NCBI GenBank assembly: GCA_963971225.1
Contig: OZ020268.1
Coordinates: forward strand, 36,543,848 to 36,607,847
DNA: 64,000 bases
Direction of reading: 5' to 3'
Source: Melieria omissa
Lineage: Eukaryota > Arthropoda > Insecta > Diptera > Ulidiidae
A program made the translations under genes and the position numbers. Below, in pieces: positions 34,964 through 48,429 of this stretch; the stretch's first letter is position 1; the number at the start of each line of letters is the position of its first letter. The notes beneath the pieces were generated by a model. That model was given only the letters and a program-made list of their open reading frames with translations. It was not told where the DNA came from and searched no databases.

Positions 34964-35356
34964 AAGGCTTGATTACACGTAACGAGTCGAGTGACGAGAC
35001 ATCAAAATGGTACTAGGCCGAAAGAATTGGGATAGCGAGCAAAAGCGACGAGTTGTTCAAACGTATTTCGACACGCGGCGAGTCAGTTCGGTTTTACAAT
35101 GCATAAAATGAACTAAGCAACTCGCGCAATTAAACTTAACCGAGCGAAAAGTGGTGTGTGTCGCTGCGAAAAGAGAAAAATATAACGGTAAAGCAGTGGT
35201 CGCTCGGCCTAGCAAACAAAATATGATTCTAGTGGCTCTCTCGCCACTTTCATCGGTCACTGACTCAATCAAGAACTCGACTTACCGTTTAGACGAAACG
35301 AGTACTCGCTCGAGTTGCTGCCTTCTCACTCTACTCGTTACGTATAATCAAGCCTT
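34964..35356. mobile_element. MITE with 24-bp TIRs, left of an abutting pair
   Basis: AAGGCTTGATTACACGTAAC GAGT at 34964-34987 is inverted at 35333-35356 with one mismatch. Subterminal CGAGTG/ACTCG motifs recur inside both ends. The interior is GC-richer than the surroundings, with a frame at 35057-35272 lacking any domain. The right end runs straight into the TTAA that borders the next element. Confidence 0.8.
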
Positions 35357-36085
35357 AAGGCAGGTTCTCACCTTGTGGAAAAAAAAAAACATTTTTTTTT
35401 TTACCTTATCGTGTAGATATATGTTTAAAAAATGTGCTCCAGAAATTTCAGATCAAAATCTGAAAAATTACAAAAGTTACAGGCCGTTACATAGAGCAGT
35501 GTAGAGCACCGGCCAAGCGCGCTTTAAACTTTAAACGCGTTTTTCTCAGAACCACATTTTCGGACCTTACGGAAGTGATTGAAGGCGTTGGAATGAAGCA
35601 ATCGTCACCAAATTTTTTCCAAATGTTCCTTAGGGTTTTTTCTAATAAACGAACTACGATCAGCCAAAAATATTGAAAATTGTTTATTTAAAAAAATAAT
35701 TAGTTAACAAAAAAAATGCGAAAATCGTAATTTTTTTCCAAAACCTCATAACTTTTTTAATTTAGATTTTTGTTTCATGATCGTAGTTCATTCAATAGAT
35801 AATACGGTACACATTAAGAATGTGTTCGATTTTTGTGTTTCCGATCACGGGTTTTGACGGAATCACTTCCGGTAGCGGGACACCTCCTCGCCGACATGCC
35901 GCCACTGATGGACGCCCCCTCCCCCCTTTTTTTGATTCATTCAATTTTAAAAATTGTATTCTCTAAATAAATGTGTGTTCATATCCAGAAACAATTTTCA
36001 GCATTGTATCTTTAACCGTTTTCTAAAAAAAAATTCCTAAAAAAAATGCACTTTTTCGGATCCACAAGGTGAGAACCTGCCTTAA
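35355..36085. mobile_element. TTAA-flanked 723-bp MITE, right of the abutting pair
   Basis: TTAA at 35355-35358 and 36082-36085 flanks inverted ends GGCAGGTTCTCACCTTGTGG (35359) and its complement ending CCTGCC (36081), about 22 bp perfect. The left TTAA coincides with the end of the previous MITE, so this element probably inserted there. The interior (poly-A/T tracts, no domain) is noncoding. Confidence 0.85.
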
Positions 36086-36089
36086 GGCG

Positions 36090-36368
36090 TAGCTACCCGC
36101 AACCATCCGTGTTGTGTGTGCGAATGTTTTTAGAAGGGTGGAAGGGACCTACAGTTTTATGCCGACTCCGAACGGCGAGCTGGGAGCTTTTTCATAGGCA
36201 AATTTACTTTCTCAGCGGTTTGCCATTTCCTGCTGAGAGGACAGCCGCCGAAAGGAAAATTGTTGTTTTTCTTTTTTTTCCGGTGTTAGAGCAACGGAGT
36301 TTGAACCTGGGTTCGAGCGTCGCATTTGACTCGCGGCCCAACGCACTATCCAGCTGAGCTACGGTGGC
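36090..36368 (-). mobile_element. tRNA-derived SINE
   Basis: On the minus strand the head begins GCCACCGTAGCTCAGCTGGA (from 36368), containing an A-box-like TAGCTCAGCTGG. A B-box-like GGTTCAAACTC lies about 60 bases later. Both are RNA polymerase III internal promoter elements. The body has GCAGGAAATGGCAAACC, GCCGTTCGGAGTCGGC and AAACTGTAGGTCCCTTCC. It shares this central domain with the SINE at 60082-60485, although the heads and 3' ends differ. The 3' end near the MITE boundary is unclear and no target duplication was identified. Confidence 0.75.
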
Positions 36369-38400
36369 TGTAAGTAATCTAATTCAATATAAAAAAATTT
36401 TTTTCGGAACTGAAGAGTTAGGTGCTGAAAGCAAAATTGTTATCTGAAGAAAATTCTTTTGCGATTTTTATCTAAAAAAGTGATCAGTTGTACAGTCAAC
36501 CAACACACTTCTCTTTCTAACATAGAAAGACTGTTTTATAATCTTTTTACCTTTTCACTTTTAGTGTAACACTATTAGCTATAAAAAGCTTTCAACTCAA
36601 GCGCCAATATATTCAAACATTCCAATAGATTTCGTAGAGAGAATCTCACCTGCTTTGTTCATCACTGCTCTGTTTTGCTCCCAGTCATCGCTGTTACACA
36701 ACAATCGCTTTTCCATAGCGCTTTGCCGAAATGCTTTATTAAGCATCGTAAATGCTACAACAAGGCCAGCTACAAAATGCCTACCGCTACCAAAAAAATA
36801 AAAATCAAATCCATCCACATTCATTGCTGCATTCATGCGGCGCTCGCATTATTAAAATCAAATTAGGCGCGCACAAGTCTGCGCTGCACTGCGGCCGCAA
36901 CAAAAGCCCCAATTCATAAGGCATTGTTTGGCTTCGCCACAGGCCCTGCACAAAAGTCTACATCAATTTTAATAACAATGCCTTTCCACCTACCAACGCG
37001 ATGGCCAGCGGCAGTAACCGGCGACTGCAGTCGGCAACGAACTCGATTCGATTTTTAAATGCAATTTCGTGTGTACGAATTAAAACCTCAGCACAAAACT
37101 TGGCTAAAGTTGCAATTGATTGCTTCATGGCAACACACACACAAAAACACATACACAAAAACACACACACTAAGCGAGTGTCGCCAACTGTTGTGCAGCA
37201 TTGAGTACGAAAAGAAAACTAATTAAATTACCCATTGGATCGAGAATGTGTGTTTGTGTGGTAAATATGTGTAAATTGAGCGCCAATCTGGGGTGCAACG
37301 CAGCAAGTCACAAGTCGCAGCGTGCAACATGCGGCACGTAGCCATTGCTGCCATAATAATGATTGATGCAACCGCACAGAAAGCGCCTAATTGCTCTAAA
37401 TTCTTTGCTGACTATTGAAAGAAATTTCATGTTGAATGCGAGGCGCGGAAAATACAAAACAAAAAAACCAGCCACCTAAAGATACAAATGAACAACCATA
37501 AAGTGTAGTTTTGTGTTTTTTTGTGGGCTCTGGGTGTTTTGCGCATGCGCGCACACCCATCCAACCAACCAACCAAACAACACCATCGATGCTGGATTTT
37601 TACTGCATGTCATGGCGCACCATTCAAGCGGAGCGCCGTCGCTGACGAGGCAGAAGTGCGAGTATTTTCAGTTACAAATACATAAACGCAGCTATTTACA
37701 TGAACATACACATACATACATATGCAGGTATGTAGGCATGTGCACATATGTACGTCTGCTACGGGACGGTACATTCGCATCGTGTGCAGCAGTGAAAAAC
37801 AAAAGAAATTCCTTTCCTTTCACCTTTCGCGGCCGATTGTTGTGCGGCAAATCACGGCTTCAAATTTACTTGATTGCACCGTGTTTTTGTTTTTGCTTTT
37901 CGTGTGTGTGTGTGTTTGTCTCAAGTTTTTTCTTCTTCTTCTTCTTTTGCGTTGATGTTACTTTGGATGGTTGGATAGAGCTTTGCTGGCTGGTTGCCGC
38001 CGCATCATTAGTGCGGCTTGCTGCAACGGCTGGCGCAGCGGACGCTTGACGCGTCCCAGCCCACAAAGTTGCACAACGGTTTTTCACTGTTGTTATTACC
38101 CATTGCATTGTTTTTGTTGTTGCTGTTGTTCATGTTTTTTGCTGCTGTTAACATCGTCTTACACTTAGAGTTTCTTGAGTTTGTTTTTTTTCCTTTAACT
38201 TTCCGCATTATCAAACTTCATTTTCGTTCTGCCATCACCGCTCGGAGAAGTTATTTGAGAAGCGCCATTGTTGTTTTTGTTTTTGTTTTGTTTGGTAGCC
38301 TTGATGCCAGATGTTTGAATACGTTACTGCAATACGGGAAGAAGGTTTGTTACATAAAAACAATAATTTGTTTTCTGTTCGTGGGTAGTTTTATATTTAT
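36369..38400. other. GC-richer noncoding DNA with CA and GTT tracts
   Basis: This looks like unique host intronic sequence, with CACACA/CAA microsatellite tracts. The longest frame (37513-38049) is Cys/Phe/Ser-rich and compositionally driven. No domain was recognised. Confidence 0.4.
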
Positions 38401-39965
38401 AAATTAATTTTTTCATTAAAATTTTGTTTTTATGGCTGTCATTTAAACTTTATTGTTAATTTTTGTTTTATTTTCATTTTTATATTATTTGAATGTTTGC
38501 TTAATTTTACATTTTTTTAATAAACATTTTGTTTTCATTGCTGTACTTAAAACTTTAGCTTTTGAAATAAATTTTTAAAATTAAAATTTTGTAATAAATT
38601 AAGGGTTTTAAGGTTAAAGTTTTATTTTGATTTTTTTACTTGCATTTATTTTGTTTGTTGGTGTTTATATAGTTTGTATTCAGTTTATAAAAATTATAAT
38701 AAAAAATAAAAATATAAAATATAAAAAATATATATTATATTTTATATTTTTTATATTTTTTATATTTTATATTTTATTTTATTATTATATTATATTTTAT
38801 ATTTTAATTTTAAATTTTGTTTTGATCTAAATTTGGGTTTTAATTTTTGTTCTCATTTTATTTATTATTTAATTTAAGTTTAAGTTTTGATTGCAATTTT
38901 AAAATTTTAAATTTTTATTTTAAGTTGAATTAAATTTGAAGCTAAGCTTTTGATTTTTCAGTTTTAAAATAATACGCATTTTATTTTTGTTGCTTTTTTA
39001 TTCTTAGCTTTTTTTAAAATTGAATTAAGTGTTTAATTTAAGGTTTTAAATATAATTAAATTTTACGTTTTTCTATTTACTTTTGTTTTAACGCGAATTT
39101 TTGTTTGTTTTTGTTTTTCTTTTGCTTTCCGTTTTATTTTTTAATTTTAATTGAATTTTTTATTTTTTTATTAATTAATTTCATTTTGATTTATTGTTTA
39201 GTTTGTAAAGTAAAACTATGTAAAGTTTTGTATAGTTTTTATATCTTTTTTTAGTTTATATAGTTTAATTTAATTCAATTCAATAATGAGTTTTGATTTC
39301 AAGTTAAAGTTTAATTTTTTTATGTAGTTTTTAAGGCAAGTAAATAAAATAAATTTTAAGTAAATTTTAATTGCAATTTGTAGTTTTTGAATTTTTTTTA
39401 ACTTTAATTTTAGTTTTAAAATCCATTTTTATTTAAATTTTCGTTTTTTAATTTCCATTTGTATTTTCATTACTTTTTATTCAATTGAATTTTGTTTTAA
39501 TTTTATTTAAATTTTTTTATTTTATTTTTATTGTTAATGAAGTTTTAGTTTCTTAAATTTTGCATTTTTTCAATTAATTTTTTAAATATCATTTTATATT
39601 TTAATTTCATGTTTTTTTTTGTTTTTGTTAAATTTTTTTTTACTTTTATTTTTTTTATTTCTTTTTATTTTTATTTTTGTTCTATTTTCAAAATAAGTTT
39701 TATGTATATTTTTATCTTGATTGAATTTATTTATTTTTAAGAAGTTAAGTAAGTTTGCTAAATTAAAACCAAAAGAAAGTTTTAATTTTTCTTTTTGTTA
39801 AATATGTTGTTGTTTTTAAATTTATTACTTTTAGTTTAATTTACATTTTGAATTATATTCCATTTTTTAAATTATTTAAATTAACTTTTTTAATGAATTG
39901 TTTTTTTTATAATTTGCGATCATTTCTTTTACCTAATTTTATTATTTTATAAATTTTATGATTTT
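38400..39965. repeat. T-rich low-complexity block
   Basis: About 1.5 kb of TTTTA/ATTTT-rich sequence with marked excess of T over A on the plus strand, including a TATATTTTATATTTT tract near 38720-38810. No coding potential. Confidence 0.7.
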
Positions 39966-40720
39966 AATTTTATATGAAATCAAGTGATTTGATTTGATGT
40001 AATTTGTTTTGACTGTATTGAAATTGAATTAAACTGATTTGATTCGAATCGATTTGACTTAATTTGATTTGGAATTGATTTGTTCTGGGTTTGATTTGAT
40101 TTGATGTGATAAGACTTTGTTTGATGTAATGGAACTTCATTTGATTTGAATTGACTTGACTAGATTTGATTTCATCTGATTTGTTTTTACTTGATTTGAT
40201 GTGACTTGATTTGATTTGATGTGACTTCATTTGATTTGTTGTACCTTGATTTGATGTGATTTGACTTGATTTGATCTAATTCGGTTTGAATTGATGAGGT
40301 TTGATTTTATTTGATTTGATTTGATTTGATTTGATTTGATTTGATTTGATTTGATTTGATTTGATTTGATTTGATTTGATTTGATTTGATTTGATTTGAT
40401 TTGATTTGATTTGATTTGATTTGATTTGATTTGATTTGATTTGATGTGATTTGATTTGATTTGATTTGATTTGATTTGATTTGATTTCATATTGATGTGA
40501 TGTGATGTGATGTAATGTAATGTAATGTATTGTGATGTGATGTGGTTTGAATTAAATTTTGTAGATTTAGTTTGAGTTGATTTGGCTAGAGTTGATTTAA
40601 TTTCAATGAATTTGATGCGATTCGATTTAAGTTGATTTCAATGGCCTGGTTCGGTTTGATTTAATTGGTTGCGTTTAATTGGATATGACCCAATTCGATT
40701 CAGTTTTAAATAACTCAACA
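39966..40720. repeat. TTTGA pentanucleotide satellite
   Basis: A near-perfect TTTGA array runs at 40308-40490 with degenerate wings on both sides, then GATGT-type variants to about 40545. Minus-strand frames here encode only an SNQIK repeat and are not genes. Confidence 0.95.
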
Positions 40721-41270
40721 GTTTGGGAAAAATGTTTAAAATTAACTTTGTTATAATGGAAAATATTCGAAAAGCGTAGCTCATGCACAAGTCGACCATG
40801 CTGCCATTGTGACTTGTAATTATTCAGCGCTTTTTTCATAGTGTTGTCTTTTTGTAATTTTGTAAAATCTTAGCGCTATGTGCAAAGTGGCCATTTGCGA
40901 AGACACAGCGGCAGCAGCGAATGAAGATGCAACGGACAAAAAGTATAAAAAGTATTCGTAAAGCAATAAAAGCCAAAGCAGCTACTTGGAAGGCACAAAT
41001 GCACACAGTGGCCGCAACATTGCTGCCGGACAAAAACGCCGTTAAAGAGTGGAAGCAAAAGAAAACAACTTCAAGAATAATCAAGCGTCAAACTACAACT
41101 GCAATTGCTGTGTATTCAAGTGTACAAGTAACAGCCGGCAACTTAAACACCTTAAAGCCGACTGAGTTGACTTGAAGGAAGCACTAAATGTCTACTAAAT
41201 CATTGGGGTTTCTAGTGATAAGAAAAAAAATGATGCGCGAAAAACTCATCGTTGGGTGAAGTGTTTTAGT
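40721..41270. other. Short single-copy-looking segment between arrays
   Basis: GC-richer, with a Lys/Thr-rich plus-strand frame at 40921-41175 and no domain. Nothing recognised. Confidence 0.4.
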
Positions 41271-41271
41271 G

Positions 41272-41560
41272 TTATTGGTATTGTATTGTATTTTATTTTA
41301 TTTTGTTTTGTTTCATTTTATTTTATTTCATTTCATTTTAATTTAATTTATTTTATTTAATTTTCTTTTATTTTACTTTATTTAATTTAATTTTATTTTA
41401 TTATGTTTTATTTTTTAATTTACTTATTTTATGTTATAATTTTTTTTTTAAATTATTAATTTATTTTAAATTTTTAATTTAATTTAATTTAATTTTATGT
41501 CATTTTATTTTATTTAATTTTTTTATTTTATTTTATTTTATTAAAATTTTTAAATTAAAT
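41272..41560. repeat. TTTTA pentanucleotide tract
   Basis: TATTT/TTTTA repeats, degenerate, with T excess on the plus strand. Confidence 0.85.
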
Positions 41561-43374
41561 TAAATGTTTAATTATTTATTATTGATGCTCATTTTTGTTT
41601 TATTTTTATTTCTGCTTCTGTAATCTCTTATTTACATTGTTTTTTTTTATCAGCTGCACAGAAGGCCATAAAAGCCCACTGTGATGTGAAAATGTATTTA
41701 GCAATCAACCTTTTTCTCATCACCCTTGAACTAATTATGCCGTTGCAGCAATTGTAGTGTGCAAATGTATACGTCTGTCGGCACCGAAAAGGCAGCACGA
41801 AGCACCGAGATTTGATTCCAAGAATTTAATCAAGGTGCATCGCGGATGAAATCGCTGCTCGTGTGCGCGTCTGTGTGATTGCAACGCTCGCGCTTCAGAT
41901 CGAGTCGGACCAGCGTAAGAAACTCTAGTATAATGATAAAGTAAGAGTTGGCTGTTTCATTATGTGGTCTTCGTGTAGTTTTTGCCGCTTGTAGGTTTTT
42001 GTAATTCGTGCGGGCCGCGATGCGCGTGAGAGATAAATTTTAGTGGAACAAATATTAAAAACACACACACACTGCATTGGGCAGCTACGCCGATTTCTCG
42101 CTCGGTTTTTCATACATAATGAATAGATAAGGGTGTATTCAACTTTTAGGCCTATTTGCCCAGCTACTGACGACAAAGCGTTTATACTCTGTGTGTGTGT
42201 GTGTGTGTGGTGACAATCAATACTTATTTTTTTTTAATTTATTTGCAACAAACCAGATGAATATTACATATTAATATTTACATTGCAGTCGTAATTGGTA
42301 CATTGAAATTATACAAAATTATTCCCATTAGCTTTGACTGTAATTACTGCCAACAAAGCTTAGTTTCAGCTTACTAATTGTATGCATAGAACACAGAATT
42401 ACATTGAAAACTCGTGGTAATCTATGGAATAAATTTCAATTGTCGTACTTGTTGAAAAATTCCAGCTTAAATAATAATAACAGAGCTCTCTATTAAATTC
42501 GAATTATTATCTGAATGAATAATTGTAAACTGCAATGCTAATGGCTCAACTATTTTGAGCAGAATGTGTATTGTTTACTTGATGAAACAAGAGAGATAAT
42601 TTTTCGCTTTCAAATAGTCACAAAATATTATAAGTAAATACTTCACAACCGAAGTGAATAAGGAGAAATAAAATCTTCAAAGCCACAGCAGTCATCACAC
42701 TACAGGAGTTTTATAATTATTTTGAAATAAACTTAGTTCAAATTTGTTTTGTCTTGGCGAGTGCAATCATATGTGATTTAAATCGGTTGAAGTCACATTC
42801 AATGACTTCAAGTTTTAGTTCCAATCATTGATGAATTTTTTCGTGACTAGGTAGAAGTTGCTACCTCAACCTGCCTCAAGAACTGTTGTGATATCACAAG
42901 AAATCGAACCTAAACTCATTAAACTAGTTTGAGCTCCTTACGAAACCCAGTAGACTGAATTGTTTCATCTATATTTATGCCTTAGATTGTTTAACAAGTT
43001 GCAAGTCTTCCTTTTTCTAGATAATGCAGGGCAAGTTAGCGCCACGACCAGATCAAATATTGCGAAATCGGATATCGCATTGTGGTGAAATACTTTCAAC
43101 AAATTTCTCAAACGCATTTTTTAGTGATACTGATTAGTTTTGTTGGTCTAAAGATTTGGTATATCTTCAGAGCTGACCTGCCTTATTTCTAGAAAAGCAT
43201 GGTGCCATGAATTACTCATTCTTACTATTGATCAGGAAAAGTTTTCTAGTTGCAATAATGTCGGAATAATCTTTACGGATTACTGTTTCATTAGTTATGT
43301 TGCGACAATTTGGCTTCTACTGCGAATTTATTCATTCAAATCAAAAAAACCTAATGCTGTGCTGAATATCGGGA
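41561..43374. other. Noncoding DNA, nothing recognised
   Basis: 41640-42200 is GC-richer with a TG microsatellite near 42190. 42200-43374 is AT-rich. No element ends or domains were seen. Confidence 0.4.
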
Positions 43375-45265
43375 ATATTTGATTTGAGTTTATTTGGTCT
43401 TGTTTGATTTGAATTGATTTGATTTGATTTGGTTTGATTTTATTGAGTTGATTTGATTTTTATTTATTTGATGTGATGTGATTTGAATTGAATTGAATAA
43501 AATTGACTTGAATTAAATATGACTTCACTTTACGTGATTTTCTTTGATTTGATATTGATGTGATGTATTGTGATGCGAAGTGATGTGATGAATTGAGTAG
43601 ATTTAATTTGATTTTATGTGGTTTGACTTTAATTGATTTGATTCGTTTTGTTTTCATTTAGTTTTTGTGAATTGATTTGGTTTGATTTGATTTGGTTTAG
43701 TTTTATTTAGTTGATTTAATTTTTTTTATTTGATGTGCTGTGATTGGTTTGACTTGACTTGATTTGACGTGATTTTATTTGATTTGACATTGATGTGATG
43801 TGATGTATTGTGCGATGTGAAGTGGTTTGAATTGAATTGAGTAGACATAATTTGAATTGATTTAGTTTGGTGTAATCTTAATTGATTTGATTTATTTTGT
43901 TTTGATGTAATTTGATTCGATTTGATTATAATTGATATGACTGGCCTTGACGTGATTTTATTTGATGTGATGTGATTTTATTTGATTTGACATTGATGTG
44001 ATGTGATGTATTGTAATGCGGTGTGATGTGGTTTGAATTGAATTGAGTAGACATAATTTGAATTGATTTAGTTTGGTGTAATCTTCATTGATTTGATTTA
44101 TTTTGTTTTGATGTAATTTGATTCGATTTGATTATAATTGATTTGACTGGCTTTAACGTGATTTTGTTTGATTTAACATTGATGTGATGTGATATATTGT
44201 AATGCGATGTGATGTCGTTTGAATTGAATTGAATTGAGTAGATATAAGTTGAATTGATTTAGTAAAGTGTGATCTTAATTGATTTGACTTGTTTTGTTTT
44301 GATGTAATTTGATTTGATTTGATTATAATTGATTTGATTTGATACTGATGTGATTTATTGTGATAGGATAGGATGTAGTTTGTATTGAATTAAATTGAAG
44401 TGAGTAAATTTAATTTGAAATCATTTTGATTGATTTGAGTGGATATTAATGTCACGTGATGTGTATATGATGTGATCTGTTTTGATTTGGTTTGAATTCA
44501 TTTGATTTGCTGTTGTTGGAATTGACTTAAATTGATTTGATTTGTGTTGTTTTGTTTTAATGTGATGTGATTTGATTTGAATTGATTTGCCTTGATTTAA
44601 TTTGATTGGCTTTTGGTGTGAGTTATTGTGATGTGATAGAATGTAGTTTGAATTGAATTAAATTGAAGTGAGTAGATTTAATTTGAATTAATTTTGATTG
44701 CTTTGAGTTGATATTAATGTCACACGATGTATTATGATGTGATGTGTTTGGATTTGATTTGATGTAAACTGATTTGAATTAATTTGAATTGATATTATGT
44801 GATTTAAATTGAATAAAATTATTTTGATTTGAATTAATTTTAATTGATTTGAGTTGATATTAATGTATATGATGTATTATGATGTGATGTGTTTGCATTT
44901 GGTTTGATGTGAACTGATTTGAACTAATTTGAATTTATTTAATGTGATTTGAATTGAACAAAATTAATTTGAATTGATTTTACTTTTTATATGATTTGAT
45001 ATTGATGTGACGTATTGTGATGTGCTGTGATGTGATTTAATTGAATTTAAACCTAACTTAAAGTGATTTGAAATAAGTTAAATTGATTTGGTTTCAGTTG
45101 ATATTGATGTGACGTGACGAATTGGTGGCGATGTGGCTTGAATTGAATTGAATTGAATGGAGTAGATATAATTTTATTTGAATTGACTTGAATTCATTTA
45201 ATGTGACTTGAACTGAATGAGTTGACTGAATTCGGCTTGATCGATCTGATTTTGTTTGATTAGTT
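43375..45265. repeat. Degenerate TTGAT satellite with higher-order units
   Basis: Pentanucleotide-derived sequence (TTTGA, GATGTGATGTG) fills the block. It also shows larger units: the phrase GTTTGAATTGAATTGAGTAG with following sequence recurs at 43825, 44031 and, with one extra ATTGA, 44218, spacing about 206 and 187 bp. ACATTGATGTGATGTGAT is repeated in the same register. The array was therefore amplified at two scales. Confidence 0.85.
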
Positions 45266-48200
45266 GGATGCGTTTTAATTGAACATGGTCCAATTCAATT
45301 TTAATTTATATTTTTATTACTTCTATGTTACTAAATTTAACGATTTTTAAAAATATTTTTTATAATTGGGAAAAATTAAAAAAAAATTACATAGCTTTGG
45401 AAATAACGATACCTTGGCTGTGGACTTCAAAGTTATTCGGCTTCAATCCTTTCTCCAACTAAATAAGAATGTGTGTCACAATATCTCCAGCTCCATGGAC
45501 GCTGTTTTAGCATTGCTGAAAGATGCAGTATAAGACAGTCTTTTGCAGATTTTCTTTTGATGACTGCTTACTGCAGGTGTTCCGACCGCGCCGGAGCTTA
45601 CCACACATTACGAGCAGAATTCGCTTTTTTGTAATGATGCTTAGTTATAAAAGATCCTACCTGTTCTTACTTTTTCAAAGCATTTGTGATCTAATTGGGT
45701 TCAAATAAAGAATTCAGAAGTTCTTCTTTCTAAAACTTTGTCTACTATTCCTTAAACTTATCTTGAAAAAATACAATGTGTTGCTTATCTTCTACACACT
45801 TGTCGATAGAAAAAACGTCTATAGATGATTTGCAAAATTGACATCTACATCCAGCCAAGGCTGTTTTGGACTCTTTTTCATGCGCTGTATTCATCATCGT
45901 TAACCTAATCTGACCGAAACTAACTTAACATATATGAGAACTGAAGTCTATCTACGGTTTACTCATCATTGGCATTGAAAGTGATCTATGAATTCATGTG
46001 ACTATTAATAAAGATTTTCAAAATAGAGTTTTCCAATTTATATGCTTCCTCATTATTGTTTTTGTGTAGGCGAGGGGCAAGTTTAACAGTCATGTATATG
46101 AGACAGACGGACCAACTTCAATTTAAGGGGTTTTTGCATTGGGTTTTACTAGTCGAAATGACAAAACTTGCCAAATATATCAACAACTTTGAACGCTGCA
46201 ACTTTTCAAGGTACACCACTCCAAAGACGTCAAAGCGACCTTACCAATTCTCTTTGTTGCGGTTTGAAATCTGCTATTACTTAATCATTATTGAGCCACT
46301 GTCGCATTTGTCTTCTTTGTCAACTAAGCGTGCGTGTGTGTGGGTGCGTTTAATATTGTCAACCATCTGGTTCAAAATTATTAAATACCATTAGCTAATT
46401 ACAGCGTTGCTATCGCCAGTGCATTTCCTCTTGTCGCGTTGGTCGGAGACGGGGACATCTTTCCCGCAATGTCCAAATGAGTGCCACATCCACCTCGGCT
46501 GTATTAGCTAATTGCACGTTGTCGCTGTCATCAATGCATTGCCGACATAAATTTCCATTTCCCATTTTCATTGCTGATTTACGATTTCCTTTGATGCAAC
46601 AGCCAATGCTGCTGCTGCCCAATGCGATTTGCATGCCAGCAATTGTGATTATTTAGCATAATGTCGCTGACTTCCTCCCTCCCGACCCGCACTGCCCACT
46701 GCCCACTGCCGTTTGGAACGCACAATTAGCCAACAAATCAGAGTCGCGCAGACATGCTGACCAAACCAAAAGAGGTCACAGCATAACGACAACAACAACA
46801 AACAATCGAAAATGTTACCAACTTTAAGCGCAAAGTTGGCCGGAAATTTATAACGGTGCAGTGTCGAAAATATTACAAAAAAAAAATTGACATGCACACA
46901 ACTTGTTTGGTTGGTTGCACCAGCCAGCAAGGCGCACACAAATTTTATAATTAAAACGATAAAAAATCTCAGCGGCAGTTTACATTCACAACGTGTTCCA
47001 ACTGTTGCGTTAACTGTTGGTACGATTACATGTATGTGTGTGTGTGTTTGTGTTTCGAAGCTTTCAAGTCAGAGTTGCATGCGCTGCGTTGCATGCCGCA
47101 GCTCAAAAATGCAGCAACAACACGACCGACAGGTCAGTTTTGACGTAATCAATACGAACAAAAGGGTTAAGGTTGGTCTTTGGTATTTTTCTTTGTTGTG
47201 AACATTTTATTGTCTCAAATGTGTTTTTAATACGTCTTAGTAATGACCATTAATTGGGCTGAAAGAGCAAACATTTATGAGCCGAATTGAACTAATGAAC
47301 CACTCTTAGCTTTGTAGACATTGATTGCAGTTGTTTTGTATGTTAGACATTCCGCTGAGCCATGATCAGAGTACCTGATGTCGTAACTTTTCCATGTTTT
47401 GCTGAAGTCGTCTACAGCTTCAATCAAAGTGATGAGGAATTCTTGTAATCGTAGTGTTACCTCGCAATGGTTATAACTAAATCATAAAGTTTTCAATTTT
47501 GTCTAAATCAAGTAAACGCCAAATATTGTCCAAAAACTGCCAAACTGGTTCTTACTTTCCAAACATGTAGAAGAGACGTTTCTCGACTACGAAATTTTGT
47601 ATATTTTTATCCCTCGAACATGTTTACTTAGAGTTACTCGTACACTTTAAAGTGAGCCGATTTCACAAATTTCAAAAATACTTCAAGTTTTCCAAATTAC
47701 AAATAAGACAAAAACAATCCGTAACAATCTGTGACTTCCGACTGATTTTTCGATTTTCGATTCATTCATGATTAAAAGAGTTCTTCCTTGAATTGTCAAC
47801 AATAAAACTTCTTTCAAGTCAGAAATGGTTTTTTAAAATTATCAATTCACAATCAATATTTTCGTCAGTCATTCTTGTGATGACACAGCACAAATTGGGC
47901 GTGGCCATAGTGACATATAATAAAAACGCAACCTGTCTCATATCACCGAGCAGTGCCACAACAATAACAATTGCCCAGGTTCGTCAACATGTGTGTGTGT
48001 ATTCAGGTCTTCCTGTCACGTCTACCTCATGAAACTACAGTTTTCTGATGACTTGAGAAACAGAATGAAAGAAAAAAAAACGCATGAGTAAAAGAAGAAA
48101 GTTGAGTCGATCGGTTAGCAGCAGACAACAGACAGCAAACAACGCTCGACAAACGAATGCAACGGTGGCATAAACTGCACCAACTGCACCCAGCATTATA

Positions 48201-48429
48201 AATATTATTAAACAACAATAAAAAGAGGAACAGCTGCAATTTTAGCTACAGACAACGTTGACAAATGCCAATTGAAAAATAAAAACGATAAAAGTGTTGA
48301 AATCGTCACACAATGTTTAAGTGCAAAGAATAAGGTGGGGGCCACACTGGTGAATGCTGTCAGTGTTGTCAGGTACGTGATATGACTGTCTTCAAAGAAT
48401 TGTGAAAACACTGACATTTTGTTCAAAAA
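45266..48429. other. Noncoding DNA; GC-richer at 46.3-47.2 and 47.9-48.4 kb
   Basis: No gene recognised. The GC-richer parts look like host intronic sequence. Frames such as 46649-46939 on the minus strand lack domains. Confidence 0.4.

Noticed and set aside
36295..36368. Possible genuine tRNA gene on the minus strand
   Set aside because: Poor cloverleaf and a SINE central domain downstream; treated as a SINE head.
37513..38049. 178-codon plus-strand frame
   Set aside because: Cys/Phe/Ser-rich, driven by TG, CTT and CA tracts; no domain and competing frames on both strands.
40227..40490. Minus-strand frame of 87 codons (SNQIK repeats)
   Set aside because: Translation of a perfect TTTGA satellite; no stop simply because of the period.
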